Source: an uncultured Muribaculaceae bacterium (GTDB lineage Bacteria > Bacteroidota > Bacteroidia > Bacteroidales > Muribaculaceae). Taken from it: a DNA stretch of 21,505 nt. Below, one piece after another: positions 7,115 to 15,103 of the stretch. The stretch covers positions 1 through 21,505 of the forward strand of contig CAJUBL010000051.1 of assembly GCA_910584665.1 (NCBI GenBank), written 5' to 3'. How positions within the stretch are numbered: the first letter of the stretch is position 1; each line of letters starts with the position of its first letter. A program made the translations under genes and the position numbers. The notes below the pieces were generated by a model. It was not told the DNA's origin, made no database searches, and was given only the letters and a program-made list of their open reading frames with translations.

Positions 7115-9058
7115 ATGAACCAGTTATTGATATCTTCAATAGTATTAAGCTGTGCGGTACTTACGGCAGCTTCCCAGTCGATCGACATCGTGTCGCCTGA
7201 CGGACGTCACCGGCTTGAGATGGAACGTGTGGTGTTGCCGGACGGTGCGGCGGGGGAGCTGCGCTATAGTGTGACGTTTGACGGGCGTCCTGTGATCAAT
7301 GAGTCGCGGGCCGGTCTTGAACTGGATCAGCGAGTCTGGGAAATGGCTCTTAATGTGGGGAAGCGCCGGCTGGCGCAGCCCGACTGCTGGATGGATGACT
7401 TTGTTGTCGATTCTGTATCGGTTCATGCGCCTGTAGACTCGGTGTGGAAACCTCTGTATGGAGAACGTTCCATGGTCAGGGACTGTTACAACTCGGCTAC
7501 TCTGCATATGTCGAAGCATGATGCGACAATGTATCGTCTTGATGTCGAGGCAAGGGCCTACAATGAGGGAGTGGCGTTCAGATACTATTTTCCGGAACAT
7601 CCTGCCGCTATTTTCCATAAAGTAGTGGATGATCTGACAGACTATGCTATACCGGAGGGGGTGATGGCGTGGAGTGAGCAATGGGCTCAGGCGCCGTTTG
7701 ACTATACTCCGATAGACAGTATCTTAAAGCCTGTGGAGAGAGCACTGACGCTGGAGTATCCCGGTGGTTACTGGGCGGCTTTGCTCGATGCCGATGTGGA
7801 TGACTGGTGTCTTACAAAGTTTGTGGCCAGGGCCGACAGAAAGTCGACTCTGACTTCGGTGATGTATTCGCCGGTTGATATCGTGACATATTATGCTACT
7901 CCGTGGAAAATTATCATGGCGGCCGATACGCCCGGTCAGCTACTCGAACACAATGACATCGTACTGAACCTTAACGACCGGTGTGCCATAGATGACACAT
8001 CGTGGGTGAAGCCTGGCAAGATAATGCGTGAGACGACTCTCACGAACGATGGGGCGCGTGCTACTATCGATTTCTGTGCCGAACACAATATTCCCTATAT
8101 GCTTTTTGACTGGAAATGGTATGAACCGTGTACTTCACACGATGGGGATGCGACAAGGGTGATCGACAGGCTTGATATGCCTGAAGTCGTTGCCTATGGC
8201 CGTGAAAAAGGGGTGGGGGTATGGCTGTATGTCAACCAGCATGCCTTGATGAAGCAACAGAGAGAACTGTTTCCGCTATTGAACGAATGGGGAATTGTGG
8301 GAGTGAAGTCCGGATTTGTGCAATATGCATCTCATCGCTGGGCCACATGGCTTCATGATATGGTGAGACTGGCTGCCGACAACAAGCTGCTGATGAATAT
8401 TCATGATGAGTATCGTCCGTCGGGTTTTTCGCGTACATATCCGAACCTTCTTACTCAGGAGGGTATTCATGGCAATGAGGAATGGCCTGATGCCCGCCAT
8501 GATACAACATTACCATTCACCCGCATGATCAACGGTGCCGCCGATTATACGATATGCTACTATGACAAACGTCTGAGAAACACTCATGGTCACCAGCTGG
8601 CGGCGTCACTCGTGTTCTATAGCCCGTTGCTTACGCTGTACTGGTATGATACGCCGTCACGCAGTAACGGTGAGCCGGAGATGGAGTGGTTCGACAATCT
8701 GGAGACTACGTTTGATGATACGCGGGTGATTTCCGGATATCCCGGACGGGAGATCACAATGGCCCGACGCAAAGGCGATGTATGGTGGCTGGCCGCTATG
8801 AACGGTAATGACGGGATGCTTCATACGGTAGCTCTTGATTTTCTCAAACCTGATATGACATATATTGCGAAAGTATATAACGATGATACTGAGGTTAAAA
8901 CAGCTACAGGAGTGAGATGCTCAAGCTACACGGTTACCGCCGGAGATATACTGCGTTTCAATCTTGCTCCGCGTGGCGGAGCTGCTGTATATCTGACTCC
9001 TGCCGTTGATAAAAATGAGATGAGACAACATAAGAAATACAAGAATCAGGTTCTGTGA
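7115..9058 (+). CDS. Glycoside hydrolase family 97 enzyme, probably an inverting alpha-glucosidase type
   Basis: The open frame begins at TTG 7088, but ATG 7115 starts a normal signal peptide (M-N-Q-L-L-I-S-S-I-V ... T-A-A-S-Q) and gives 647 residues, the usual GH97 size. The layout fits the family: N-terminal beta-supersandwich (about 20-295), a TIM barrel (about 305-560, with F-D-W-K-W-Y at 331-336) and a C-terminal beta-sandwich. The acidic residues near N-I-H-D-E-Y-R (428-434) and Q-E-G-I-H-G-N-E-E-W (448-457) match the calcium and catalytic site region of SusB-like members. At G-V-K-S-G-F-V (396-402) the position that carries the nucleophile Asp in retaining GH97 enzymes is Gly400, which favours the inverting class. 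It is the first gene of a three-gene carbohydrate cluster; the next gene starts one base after its stop. Confidence 0.9.
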   Translation: MNQLLISSIVLSCAVLTAASQSIDIVSPDGRHRLEMERVVLPDGAAGELRYSVTFDGRPVINESRAGLELDQRVWEMALNVGKRRLAQPDCWMDDFVVDSVSVHAPVDSVWKPLYGERSMVRDCYNSATLHMSKHDATMYRLDVEARAYNEGVAFRYYFPEHPAAIFHKVVDDLTDYAIPEGVMAWSEQWAQAPFDYTPIDSILKPVERALTLEYPGGYWAALLDADVDDWCLTKFVARADRKSTLTSVMYSPVDIVTYYATPWKIIMAADTPGQLLEHNDIVLNLNDRCAIDDTSWVKPGKIMRETTLTNDGARATIDFCAEHNIPYMLFDWKWYEPCTSHDGDATRVIDRLDMPEVVAYGREKGVGVWLYVNQHALMKQQRELFPLLNEWGIVGVKSGFVQYASHRWATWLHDMVRLAADNKLLMNIHDEYRPSGFSRTYPNLLTQEGIHGNEEWPDARHDTTLPFTRMINGAADYTICYYDKRLRNTHGHQLAASLVFYSPLLTLYWYDTPSRSNGEPEMEWFDNLETTFDDTRVISGYPGREITMARRKGDVWWLAAMNGNDGMLHTVALDFLKPDMTYIAKVYNDDTEVKTATGVRCSSYTVTAGDILRFNLAPRGGAAVYLTPAVDKNEMRQHKKYKNQVL

Positions 9059-9059
9059 T

Positions 9060-10694
9060 ATGAAAAAAAATTCGATATACATGCTGATGCTGGCTCTGAT
9101 ATCCGGAGCCAGCGTAAGTGCCGAAGTGTCGGAAACCTGGAATCCGGACAACGGAGACGGGACCTATACAAATCCGATAATCCACGCCGACTACAGTGAT
9201 CCGGATGTGATAGCCGTAGGTGATGATTTTTACATGACGGCTTCGAGTTTTCAGTGTATACCTGGATTGCCGATATTGCATTCGCGGGATCTTGTGAACT
9301 GGGAGATTGTCAATTATGCCCTTGACCGTCTGGTACCTGAGGATTTCTACTCTAAGCCACGTCATGGTAAGGGTGTATGGGCTCCTTCCATGCGATATCA
9401 TGATGGGGAATATTATATTTATTGGGGGGATCCGGACTTTGGGATCTTCATGGTCAGGACTACCGATCCCTGTGGACGGTGGAGTGATCCGATTCTGGTC
9501 CGGGAGGGAAAGGGCATGATCGATCCCTCGCCGTTGTGGGATGATGATGGCAAGGCTTATCTGGTCAACGGCTGGGCCGGTTCGCGTGCCGGTTTCAACA
9601 GCGTGCTGACGGTGTGGGAGATGACGTCTGACGGTAAATCTCTTATGGGTGCACCTGTGATAGTATTTGACGGTAATGACGGTGTGAATCATACTGTCGA
9701 AGGTCCAAAGTTTTATAAACGTGACGGATATTATTATATAATGTGTCCGGCAGGCGGTGTTGTCGACGGCTGGCAGCTGGCATTGAGATCCCGGTCGCCT
9801 TATGGACCGTATGAGTCGAAGATAGTGATGTCGACAGGCGACAGCGGGATCAACGGACCTCACCAGGGAGGATGGGTAGAGACTGCTTACGGAGAGAACT
9901 GGTTTATCAATTTTCAGGACAAAGGTCTGTACGGGCGAGTGTTGCATCTCAATCCGGTGAAATGGGTCGACGGCTGGCCTGTGATGGGAAAGGACGGCGA
10001 GCCAGTCAGGCGTCATGTGAAGCCTGTCGTGAGGGGTGAGTGTATGATGGTTAATCCGGCAGAGAGCGATAGCTTTGATTCGCGTCACCTCGGACGTCAA
10101 TGGGAGTGGCATGCGAATTACAGTCCCGAGTATGGCATGACGACTGATCTGGGCTTTATGAGAATATACGGATACCGGCGTCCTGCAGAGGAAATCAATT
10201 TCTGGACTGTTCCCAATCTGCTGTTGCAGAAGTTTCCGGCTGCGGCTTTTACAGCGACTGCAAAAGTTACAGTATCGGCTAAGGCCGAAGGCAATATGTC
10301 GGGCGTGATTGTTATGGGGCATGATTATGCCCGCTTTGGTGTCGTTAAGACTGACGGTGATGATTTTGAATTGCAGCTTATAACATGCGGGGATGCCGAA
10401 CAGGGGGGTGAGGAGAATGTTCAGAATATTGTAAATCTGAAACCGACCCGTATCTATGCGGCGGGTCTTCATCCGAATTATGAGCTGAATATATGGCTCC
10501 GGATCAAGGTTGCCGAGGGAGGGGGCTGTACGTTTTATTATAGCCTTGACGGCATAAGGTTTCATCACGCAGGCGGAAGATTCCAGGCTCGTCAGGGCAA
10601 ATGGATCGGAGCCAAGGTGGGTATGTTCAGTGTGACCCCGGACGGTACCGATCGCGGATGGATCGATATAGATGAGTTTAAGATGACTAAATAG
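9060..10694 (+). CDS. Glycoside hydrolase family 43 enzyme with C-terminal beta-sandwich
   Basis: This is an exported 544-residue protein with signal peptide M-K-K-N-S-I-Y-M-L-M ... S-V-S-A (cut near residue 21). The five-bladed propeller of GH43 fills about residues 35-325, with its three acidic residues visible: base Asp47 in Y-S-D-P-D-V, pKa modulator Asp155 in I-D-P-S-P-L and acid Glu214 in T-V-E-G-P-K-F. Residues about 335-542 form the second beta-sandwich domain common in xylosidase/arabinofuranosidase-type members. Known GH43 activities include beta-xylosidase, alpha-L-arabinofuranosidase and exo-galactanase; I cannot assign the subfamily by eye. Its ATG follows the GH97 stop with a single base between, so translation is probably coupled. 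Confidence 0.92.
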   Translation: MKKNSIYMLMLALISGASVSAEVSETWNPDNGDGTYTNPIIHADYSDPDVIAVGDDFYMTASSFQCIPGLPILHSRDLVNWEIVNYALDRLVPEDFYSKPRHGKGVWAPSMRYHDGEYYIYWGDPDFGIFMVRTTDPCGRWSDPILVREGKGMIDPSPLWDDDGKAYLVNGWAGSRAGFNSVLTVWEMTSDGKSLMGAPVIVFDGNDGVNHTVEGPKFYKRDGYYYIMCPAGGVVDGWQLALRSRSPYGPYESKIVMSTGDSGINGPHQGGWVETAYGENWFINFQDKGLYGRVLHLNPVKWVDGWPVMGKDGEPVRRHVKPVVRGECMMVNPAESDSFDSRHLGRQWEWHANYSPEYGMTTDLGFMRIYGYRRPAEEINFWTVPNLLLQKFPAAAFTATAKVTVSAKAEGNMSGVIVMGHDYARFGVVKTDGDDFELQLITCGDAEQGGEENVQNIVNLKPTRIYAAGLHPNYELNIWLRIKVAEGGGCTFYYSLDGIRFHHAGGRFQARQGKWIGAKVGMFSVTPDGTDRGWIDIDEFKMTK

Positions 10695-10719
10695 CGAATA
10701 TTAAAAAAAAACTATAGCC

Positions 10720-11976
10720 TTGAAATACTCTGATCTTAGAATTTGTATCTTGTTTGGTACGGCCGTGATGTCGGCGGCCATTACCGGTTGCAGTTCGCCT
10801 TGCCGGACGGTTGATGTGGATGCCGATCTGAAATTCTGTCATACCCATGTCAGGCTCGCATTGACCGATCTCGTGTCGGGTGACAGTTCTGACTATTCAA
10901 TGATTCCCCGCAATATAGCGCCGGGAGATTCTCTATGGACATTGCGTCCGGCTACAGCCGAGGAGTGGTGCAGCGGTTTCTGGCCCGGTGTGTTGTGGCT
11001 CGACTATGAGTCGAGCCGCGATGAAGAGGTCGGCTTTCAGGCTCGCCGGTATACCGAGGCTTTGGAACATATACTTGATAAGCCCGTGTTTGACCATGAT
11101 CTCGGATTCCTCATGTTCTGCAGCTATGGTAATGCTTACCGTATAACGCGCGAACCTCATTATCGTGATGTGATATTGCGTACGGCTGATTCGCTGGCTA
11201 CATTGTTCAATCCCAGTGTGGGCACGATGTTGTCGTGGCCCCGTAATGTCGGGCTGTTTGGAGGTCACAATACCATCATGGATAATATGATAAATCTGGA
11301 GACTCTGTTCTGGGCTGCCGACAATGGCGGTGACCGCCTGTTACGTGACATTGCAGTGAAACATGCCGAGACTACTATGAATAATCACTTCCGCGATGAC
11401 GGTACCTGCTATCACGTCGCAGTATATGATCCGGCAACCGGGGCGTTCAGGCGTGGCTGCACCCATCAGGGTTACAGTGATACTTCAACATGGGCACGTG
11501 GCCAGGCGTGGGCTGTCTATGGCTATACGGTGGTATACAGGGCTACACATGACAAACGTTTCCTTGATTTTGCCTGTAAGGTGACTGATGCATATCTTGA
11601 CCGTCTGCCGGAGGATTATATACCGTATTGGGATTTTGATGATCCATGTATTCCTGACGCACCCCGTGACGTCTCGGCAGCGTGTGTAGTGGCTTCGGCG
11701 CTGACGGAACTGATAGGATATTGTGACAGTGAGCATGCCCTGCGTTACGCTTCCGGACTCGAAAAGATGCTTGTATCGCTTTCCTCGGATGCTTACCGTC
11801 CTGCCGGCCGATGCCGTTCGGTTCTGTTGCATTCCACGGGACACTATCCTGCTGGATCTGAAATTGATTATTCTATAATTTATGCTGATTATTATTATAT
11901 GGAAGCGCTGACCCGGTTTGCAAAAATAAAAGATCAGCCAGTCTTTGACACTGTCGGGAATATGGCCGCCAGGTAA
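10720..11976 (+). CDS. Glycoside hydrolase family 88 lipoprotein (unsaturated glucuronyl hydrolase)
   Basis: GH88 enzymes remove 4,5-unsaturated uronic acid from the non-reducing end of oligosaccharides made by polysaccharide lyases. The two catalytic aspartates are visible as Asp127 (D-H-D-L-G-F) and Asp188 (T-I-M-D-N-M-I-N); their spacing of 61 equals that of Asp88/Asp149 in the Bacillus enzyme. The alpha6/alpha6-barrel signature W-A-R-G-Q-A-W is also present. The start is TTG at 10720: the frame is closed by TAA at 10702-10704, has no ATG or GTG before it, and the next ATG (codon 17) would cut away most of the signal. From TTG the protein has a lipoprotein signal with I-T-G-C (Cys24). It lies 25 nt after the GH43 gene and completes the cluster. 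Length 418 is normal with the leader. Confidence 0.9.
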   Translation: MKYSDLRICILFGTAVMSAAITGCSSPCRTVDVDADLKFCHTHVRLALTDLVSGDSSDYSMIPRNIAPGDSLWTLRPATAEEWCSGFWPGVLWLDYESSRDEEVGFQARRYTEALEHILDKPVFDHDLGFLMFCSYGNAYRITREPHYRDVILRTADSLATLFNPSVGTMLSWPRNVGLFGGHNTIMDNMINLETLFWAADNGGDRLLRDIAVKHAETTMNNHFRDDGTCYHVAVYDPATGAFRRGCTHQGYSDTSTWARGQAWAVYGYTVVYRATHDKRFLDFACKVTDAYLDRLPEDYIPYWDFDDPCIPDAPRDVSAACVVASALTELIGYCDSEHALRYASGLEKMLVSLSSDAYRPAGRCRSVLLHSTGHYPAGSEIDYSIIYADYYYMEALTRFAKIKDQPVFDTVGNMAAR

Positions 11977-11988
11977 AAGCAAAATAAA

Positions 11989-12020
11989 TTTGATTTGCTC
12001 CCGATTTATATGTACATTTG
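11989..12020 (+). promoter_or_regulatory. Bacteroidota-type promoter of the ROK kinase gene
   Basis: TTTG (11989-11992) and TACATTTG (12013-12020) are separated by exactly 20 nt, a full match to the Bacteroidota housekeeping promoter consensus. It begins 13 nt after the GH88 stop. Transcription starting near 12027 would leave a leader of about 60 nt before the kinase ATG. The kinase can therefore be expressed independently of the GH cluster. Confidence 0.75.
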
Positions 12021-12086
12021 CATCATTGTGTCGATGACGCGAATAATTAACCCATAATAATAATCTTAAACTGTATTTGTAGAAAA

Positions 12087-13040
12087 ATGAACAAACCGTA
12101 TGTCGTAGGAATAGATATAGGTGGAACCAATACCGTTTTCGGTCTTGTTGACGCCCGTGGAACAGTTGTGGCCTCAAGTTCGATCAAGACAGGTATCTAC
12201 CCTGAGTTTGACCAGTATATCGAGGCTCTTAACGAGGGGTTGCAGACCTTGATGAAAACAAATGGCGCTGAAGGTCAGGTGCATGGTATAGGTGTGGGTG
12301 CGCCTAATGCCAATTATTATACAGGCAAGATAGAGCATGCTCCCAATCTTGTATGGAAAGGCGTGCTTCCCCTTGCCGAGGCTTTATCGTCCAAGGTAGG
12401 TCTTCCCGTGTCAATAACCAATGATGCCAATGCTGCCGCCATCGGTGAAATGACCTATGGGGCTGCCCGCGGTATGAAGGATTTTATCATGATCACACTC
12501 GGTACCGGTGTGGGCGGCGGTGTTGTGTGCAACGGTTCTATGGTCTATGGATTTGACGGCATGGCCGGTGAACTCGGACATATAACCGCACGTCGCAACG
12601 GCCGTCTATGCGGATGCGGCCGTAACGGATGTCTCGAAACGTATTGCTCGGCAACAGGAGTTGTGCGTACTGCCTATGAGTTCCTCGAGGCACGTGTAGA
12701 CGAACCCACTCTGCTCCGAGACCGTGAGAATCTTACATCCAAGGATATCTATGATGCAGCTGTTGCCGGTGACCGGATGGCTCAGGATGTATTCGAGTTC
12801 ACGGGTAAGGTTCTTGGTGAGATGCTTGCGGAGTATGTCTCATTTACTTCGCCTCAGGCGATCATTATCTTCGGCGGCCTTGCAAAGAGCGGAGATATGC
12901 TGATGAAACCTCTGCGTGAGTCGTTCGAGGCCAATAATATGCCTATCCACAAGGGTAAGGTGAAGATCCTCCTGTCAGAACTCAAGGAGGCTGATGCCGC
13001 AGTTCTCGGCGCATCGGCGCTCGGCTGGGAGGCAAAATGA
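12087..13040 (+). CDS. ROK-family sugar kinase, probably glucokinase
   Basis: This cytoplasmic 317-residue ROK protein transfers phosphate from ATP to a hexose, most likely glucose, feeding glycolysis. Visible motifs: the phosphate loop D-I-G-G-T-N (10-15), catalytic Asp113 in T-N-D-A-N-A-A-A, a second phosphate loop L-G-T-G-V-G-G-G (138-145), the substrate-binding E-L-G-H (162-165), and the ROK zinc site H165 plus C-G-C-G-R-N-G-C-L-E (Cys175, Cys177, Cys182). There is no N-terminal helix-turn-helix, so it is a kinase and not a ROK repressor. It has its own promoter behind the GH cluster and is followed by a long hairpin. A related hexose or N-acetylhexosamine could be the real substrate; specificity cannot be settled from motifs. 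Confidence 0.9.
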   Translation: MNKPYVVGIDIGGTNTVFGLVDARGTVVASSSIKTGIYPEFDQYIEALNEGLQTLMKTNGAEGQVHGIGVGAPNANYYTGKIEHAPNLVWKGVLPLAEALSSKVGLPVSITNDANAAAIGEMTYGAARGMKDFIMITLGTGVGGGVVCNGSMVYGFDGMAGELGHITARRNGRLCGCGRNGCLETYCSATGVVRTAYEFLEARVDEPTLLRDRENLTSKDIYDAAVAGDRMAQDVFEFTGKVLGEMLAEYVSFTSPQAIIIFGGLAKSGDMLMKPLRESFEANNMPIHKGKVKILLSELKEADAAVLGASALGWEAK

Positions 13041-13066
13041 ATTTTGTCGCGGTATATTTGATTTTA

Positions 13067-13107
13067 AATTCCCGGGATGGCTGTTATGACAGTCTGTTCC
13101 GGGAATT
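13067..13107. terminator. Long hairpin between convergent genes, probable bidirectional terminator
   Basis: A perfect 9-bp stem AATTCCCGG/CCGGGAATT (13067-13075 with 13099-13107) continues inward through weak pairs into GGCTGT/ACAGTC (13079-13084 with 13089-13094) closed by a 4-nt loop, giving an almost continuous hairpin. It sits between the ends of the ROK kinase (13040) and symporter (13128) genes, where a terminator serving both would be expected. The flanking T runs are short, so efficiency is uncertain. Confidence 0.6.
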
Positions 13108-13127
13108 ATTGTCTGTCGCCGGATCTG

Positions 13128-14342
13128 TTATGATCTGTGCGGTTCCGGGCTGTGTGCCGTACGGCCGAAGAACCGGCTGACTATTATGGCGAGCGCTCCG
13201 TCTCCGGTAACGTTACATGCTGTGCCGAAGCTGTCCATCGCGATATACAAGGCTATCATCAGGGCATTGTCGGTCTCGCTGAATCCGAGCATAGACGACA
13301 GTAGCCCCAGGGAGGCCATGATTGCTCCTCCGGGGACGCCTGGCGCGGCTATGATTGTGATGCCGAGCATTGCGATAAATCCGGCAAACTGTCCTGCGTC
13401 ATAGGGTATGCCCTGAGTTATCATCAGGGCCAGGGCACAGGCTACAATCTTGAGCGTGCTGCCCGACATGTGTATGGTGGCGCATAGCGGAACGACGAAT
13501 CCGGCCACATCCTCGTCGACACCGTTACGTATGGTCTGCTTCAGTGTCACTGGGATTGTCGCTGCCGATGACTGTGTGCCGAGTGCGGTAAAATAAGCAG
13601 GCATCATAGTCCATAGAGTCTTGAACGGATTGCGGCTTATCGTACCGCTGGCAAAAAATGATGCTGTGATATACTGGATTATGAGTATCAGGATGTGAAG
13701 TGCGAATATAACGGCTATGATCTTTATAAATGTCAGCAGGATCATTCCGACCTGACCTTCCATTGTCATTTTCATGAAAATGCCGAAGATGTATATTGGC
13801 AGCATCGGGATTATGGCGCGGTTGATGACAAAGGTGATGATGTCACGTGTTTCGTCAAGAAGACGTTTGATGGTATTCCCATCCTTAAGTCGGGATGCGC
13901 CGAGACCTATGATGAATGCCAGCACAAGAGCGCTCATTACGGAGAACAGTTCGGGTATACGGATGGTGAAATATGGCATGATGTTTTCTGATGCGGCTGT
14001 ATCGGAGATGTGTCCGGCGGGCTGGATGAGACTTGGAAAACACCATGCTCCGGTAAGGTATGATGCGAAGCCTGCACATAGCGTGGCCAGATAGGCGAGC
14101 AGTGCCGTGAAGAACAGCATTTTTCCTGCACGCCTGCCTATGTCGGCGATTGCCGGTGCCACGAAACCGAGGATTATCAGCGGGATACAGAACCCTAAAA
14201 ACTGGCTGAAGATGGTATTGAATGTAATGAATAAACGTGCTCCCCATAATGGTATGACATAGCCTCCGCCTATACCGAGCAGAATGGATATGATAATGAG
14301 CGGGAGCAGACCGAGTCGTGATTTTTTGTCGTTTTTAGTCAT
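13128..14342 (-). CDS. Dicarboxylate/amino acid:cation symporter (DAACS family), substrate unclear
   Basis: This 404-residue inner-membrane protein has the glutamate-transporter fold: hydrophobic segments throughout, the first re-entrant hairpin with T-A-L-G-T-Q-S-S-A-A-T-I-P (252-264), the TM7 motif region I-H-M-S-G-S (290-295), the second hairpin P-G-V-P-G-G-A (334-340) and TM8 with D-S-F-G-T-A-C-N-V-T-G-D (370-381). It should import a small organic anion or amino acid with Na+ or H+. Compared with archaeal GltPh, the Arg that grips the side-chain carboxylate in TM8 is Gly373, and N-M-D-G-T in TM7 reads H-M-S-G-S. This argues against ordinary glutamate/aspartate transport. It is divergent from the B3/B4 gene across only 42 nt and convergent with the ROK kinase. 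Confidence 0.88.
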   Translation of the reverse strand: MTKNDKKSRLGLLPLIIISILLGIGGGYVIPLWGARLFITFNTIFSQFLGFCIPLIILGFVAPAIADIGRRAGKMLFFTALLAYLATLCAGFASYLTGAWCFPSLIQPAGHISDTAASENIMPYFTIRIPELFSVMSALVLAFIIGLGASRLKDGNTIKRLLDETRDIITFVINRAIIPMLPIYIFGIFMKMTMEGQVGMILLTFIKIIAVIFALHILILIIQYITASFFASGTISRNPFKTLWTMMPAYFTALGTQSSAATIPVTLKQTIRNGVDEDVAGFVVPLCATIHMSGSTLKIVACALALMITQGIPYDAGQFAGFIAMLGITIIAAPGVPGGAIMASLGLLSSMLGFSETDNALMIALYIAMDSFGTACNVTGDGALAIIVSRFFGRTAHSPEPHRS

Positions 14343-14359
14343 AAGATATAGAATTTCTA

Positions 14360-14390
14360 CAAATATAGTACTACTTTTGTAATCATGAAA
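14360..14390 (-). promoter_or_regulatory. Putative promoter of the symporter gene
   Basis: On the minus strand TATATTTG (14360-14367) is a full match to the Bacteroidota -7 element. A 3-of-4 match to the -33 element (TTTC, 14387-14390) lies 19 nt upstream, inside the first codons of the divergent gene. The start of transcription would be about 10 nt before the symporter ATG. Confidence 0.45.
14372..14379 (+). promoter_or_regulatory. Putative -7 element of the B3/B4-domain gene
   Basis: TACTTTTG at 14372-14379 matches TAnnTTTG, but there is no TTTG at the right distance upstream. It ends 5 nt before the ATG at 14385, so if used the mRNA would be leaderless or nearly so. It lies back to back with the symporter -7 element, only 4 nt away. 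Confidence 0.3.
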
Positions 14391-15065
14391 ATAATTGTAA
14401 GCGACGAGATACGACGGTTGATACCCGGGTACAGGATGATCAAGTGTGAGGCTGCTGTGGTCAATGGTGAGACTACGGATGAGCTATGGCGTGAAATAGA
14501 GAGGGTAGGTAGTTCGGTGCGTGATGTCCTGGATTTGTGTGATATCAATAAACGCCCAGGTATAGCGGCGACGCGTGCTGCATATAAGGTCTGTGGCAAG
14601 GAGCCGAACCGTTATCGTCCTTCATCCGAACAATTATGCCGTCGTCTGGTCAAGGGTATGGAGCTCTATCGAGTGAATGCTGTGGTGGATGTGTTCAATT
14701 TGCTGTCGATAGAGTCGGGACACTCTGTCGGAGCTTTTGATGCAGATGCTATTGACGGAGACACTCTGACTCTTGGCATAGGATGGGAAGGCGAACCGTA
14801 TGAGGGTATAGGTCGCGGACCGTTGAATATATCTGGAATGCCTGTGCTGAGGGACCGTTCCGGCGGGGTCGGAACTCCGACGAGTGACAGCGAGCGTACT
14901 AAGGTATCTGCTGATACCAAACGTTTACTTGTCATAGTCAATATATATGGAGACGATATGCCTGTGAACGATATCATGAGCGAGTGTACCCGTCTTCTTG
15001 AGACTTATTGTAATGCTGCCGATATCAGCTATGACGTGATAAGTGCGTGCGACAGGCTTAAATAG
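14385..15065 (+). CDS. B3/B4-domain protein (phenylalanyl-tRNA synthetase beta editing-domain homologue)
   Basis: This 226-residue cytoplasmic protein matches the free-standing B3/B4 domain, the fold that in the beta subunit of PheRS carries the editing site for misacylated tRNA. The recognisable core is R-P-G-I-A-A-T-R-A-A-Y-K-V-C-G-K-E-P-N-R-Y-R-P in two blocks (about 57-79), then N-A-V-V-D-V-F-N-L-L-S (98-108) and the end block with V-S-A-D-T-K. Stand-alone copies are widespread and suspected to clear misacylated tRNA or bind amino acids, but I know of no settled function. It is followed after 38 nt by a YrdC-like gene on the same strand. Its start is only 42 nt from that of the divergent symporter. 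Confidence 0.82.
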   Translation: MKIIVSDEIRRLIPGYRMIKCEAAVVNGETTDELWREIERVGSSVRDVLDLCDINKRPGIAATRAAYKVCGKEPNRYRPSSEQLCRRLVKGMELYRVNAVVDVFNLLSIESGHSVGAFDADAIDGDTLTLGIGWEGEPYEGIGRGPLNISGMPVLRDRSGGVGTPTSDSERTKVSADTKRLLVIVNIYGDDMPVNDIMSECTRLLETYCNAADISYDVISACDRLK

Positions 15066-15103
15066 AAGTCGATAATGTCTTCACCATATAGATATCCGTA
15101 CTT

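Noticed and set aside
8958..10568. A 536-codon open frame on the minus strand, antisense to the GH43 gene
   Set aside because: The plus strand encodes an intact GH43 enzyme with all catalytic residues and a signal peptide. The antisense translation is rich in His, Ile and Arg with no domain pattern, as expected from the mirror of a biased coding frame.
12087..13040. ROK-family transcriptional repressor instead of kinase
   Set aside because: The N-terminus starts directly with the ATP-binding D-I-G-G-T motif; there is no helix-turn-helix domain.
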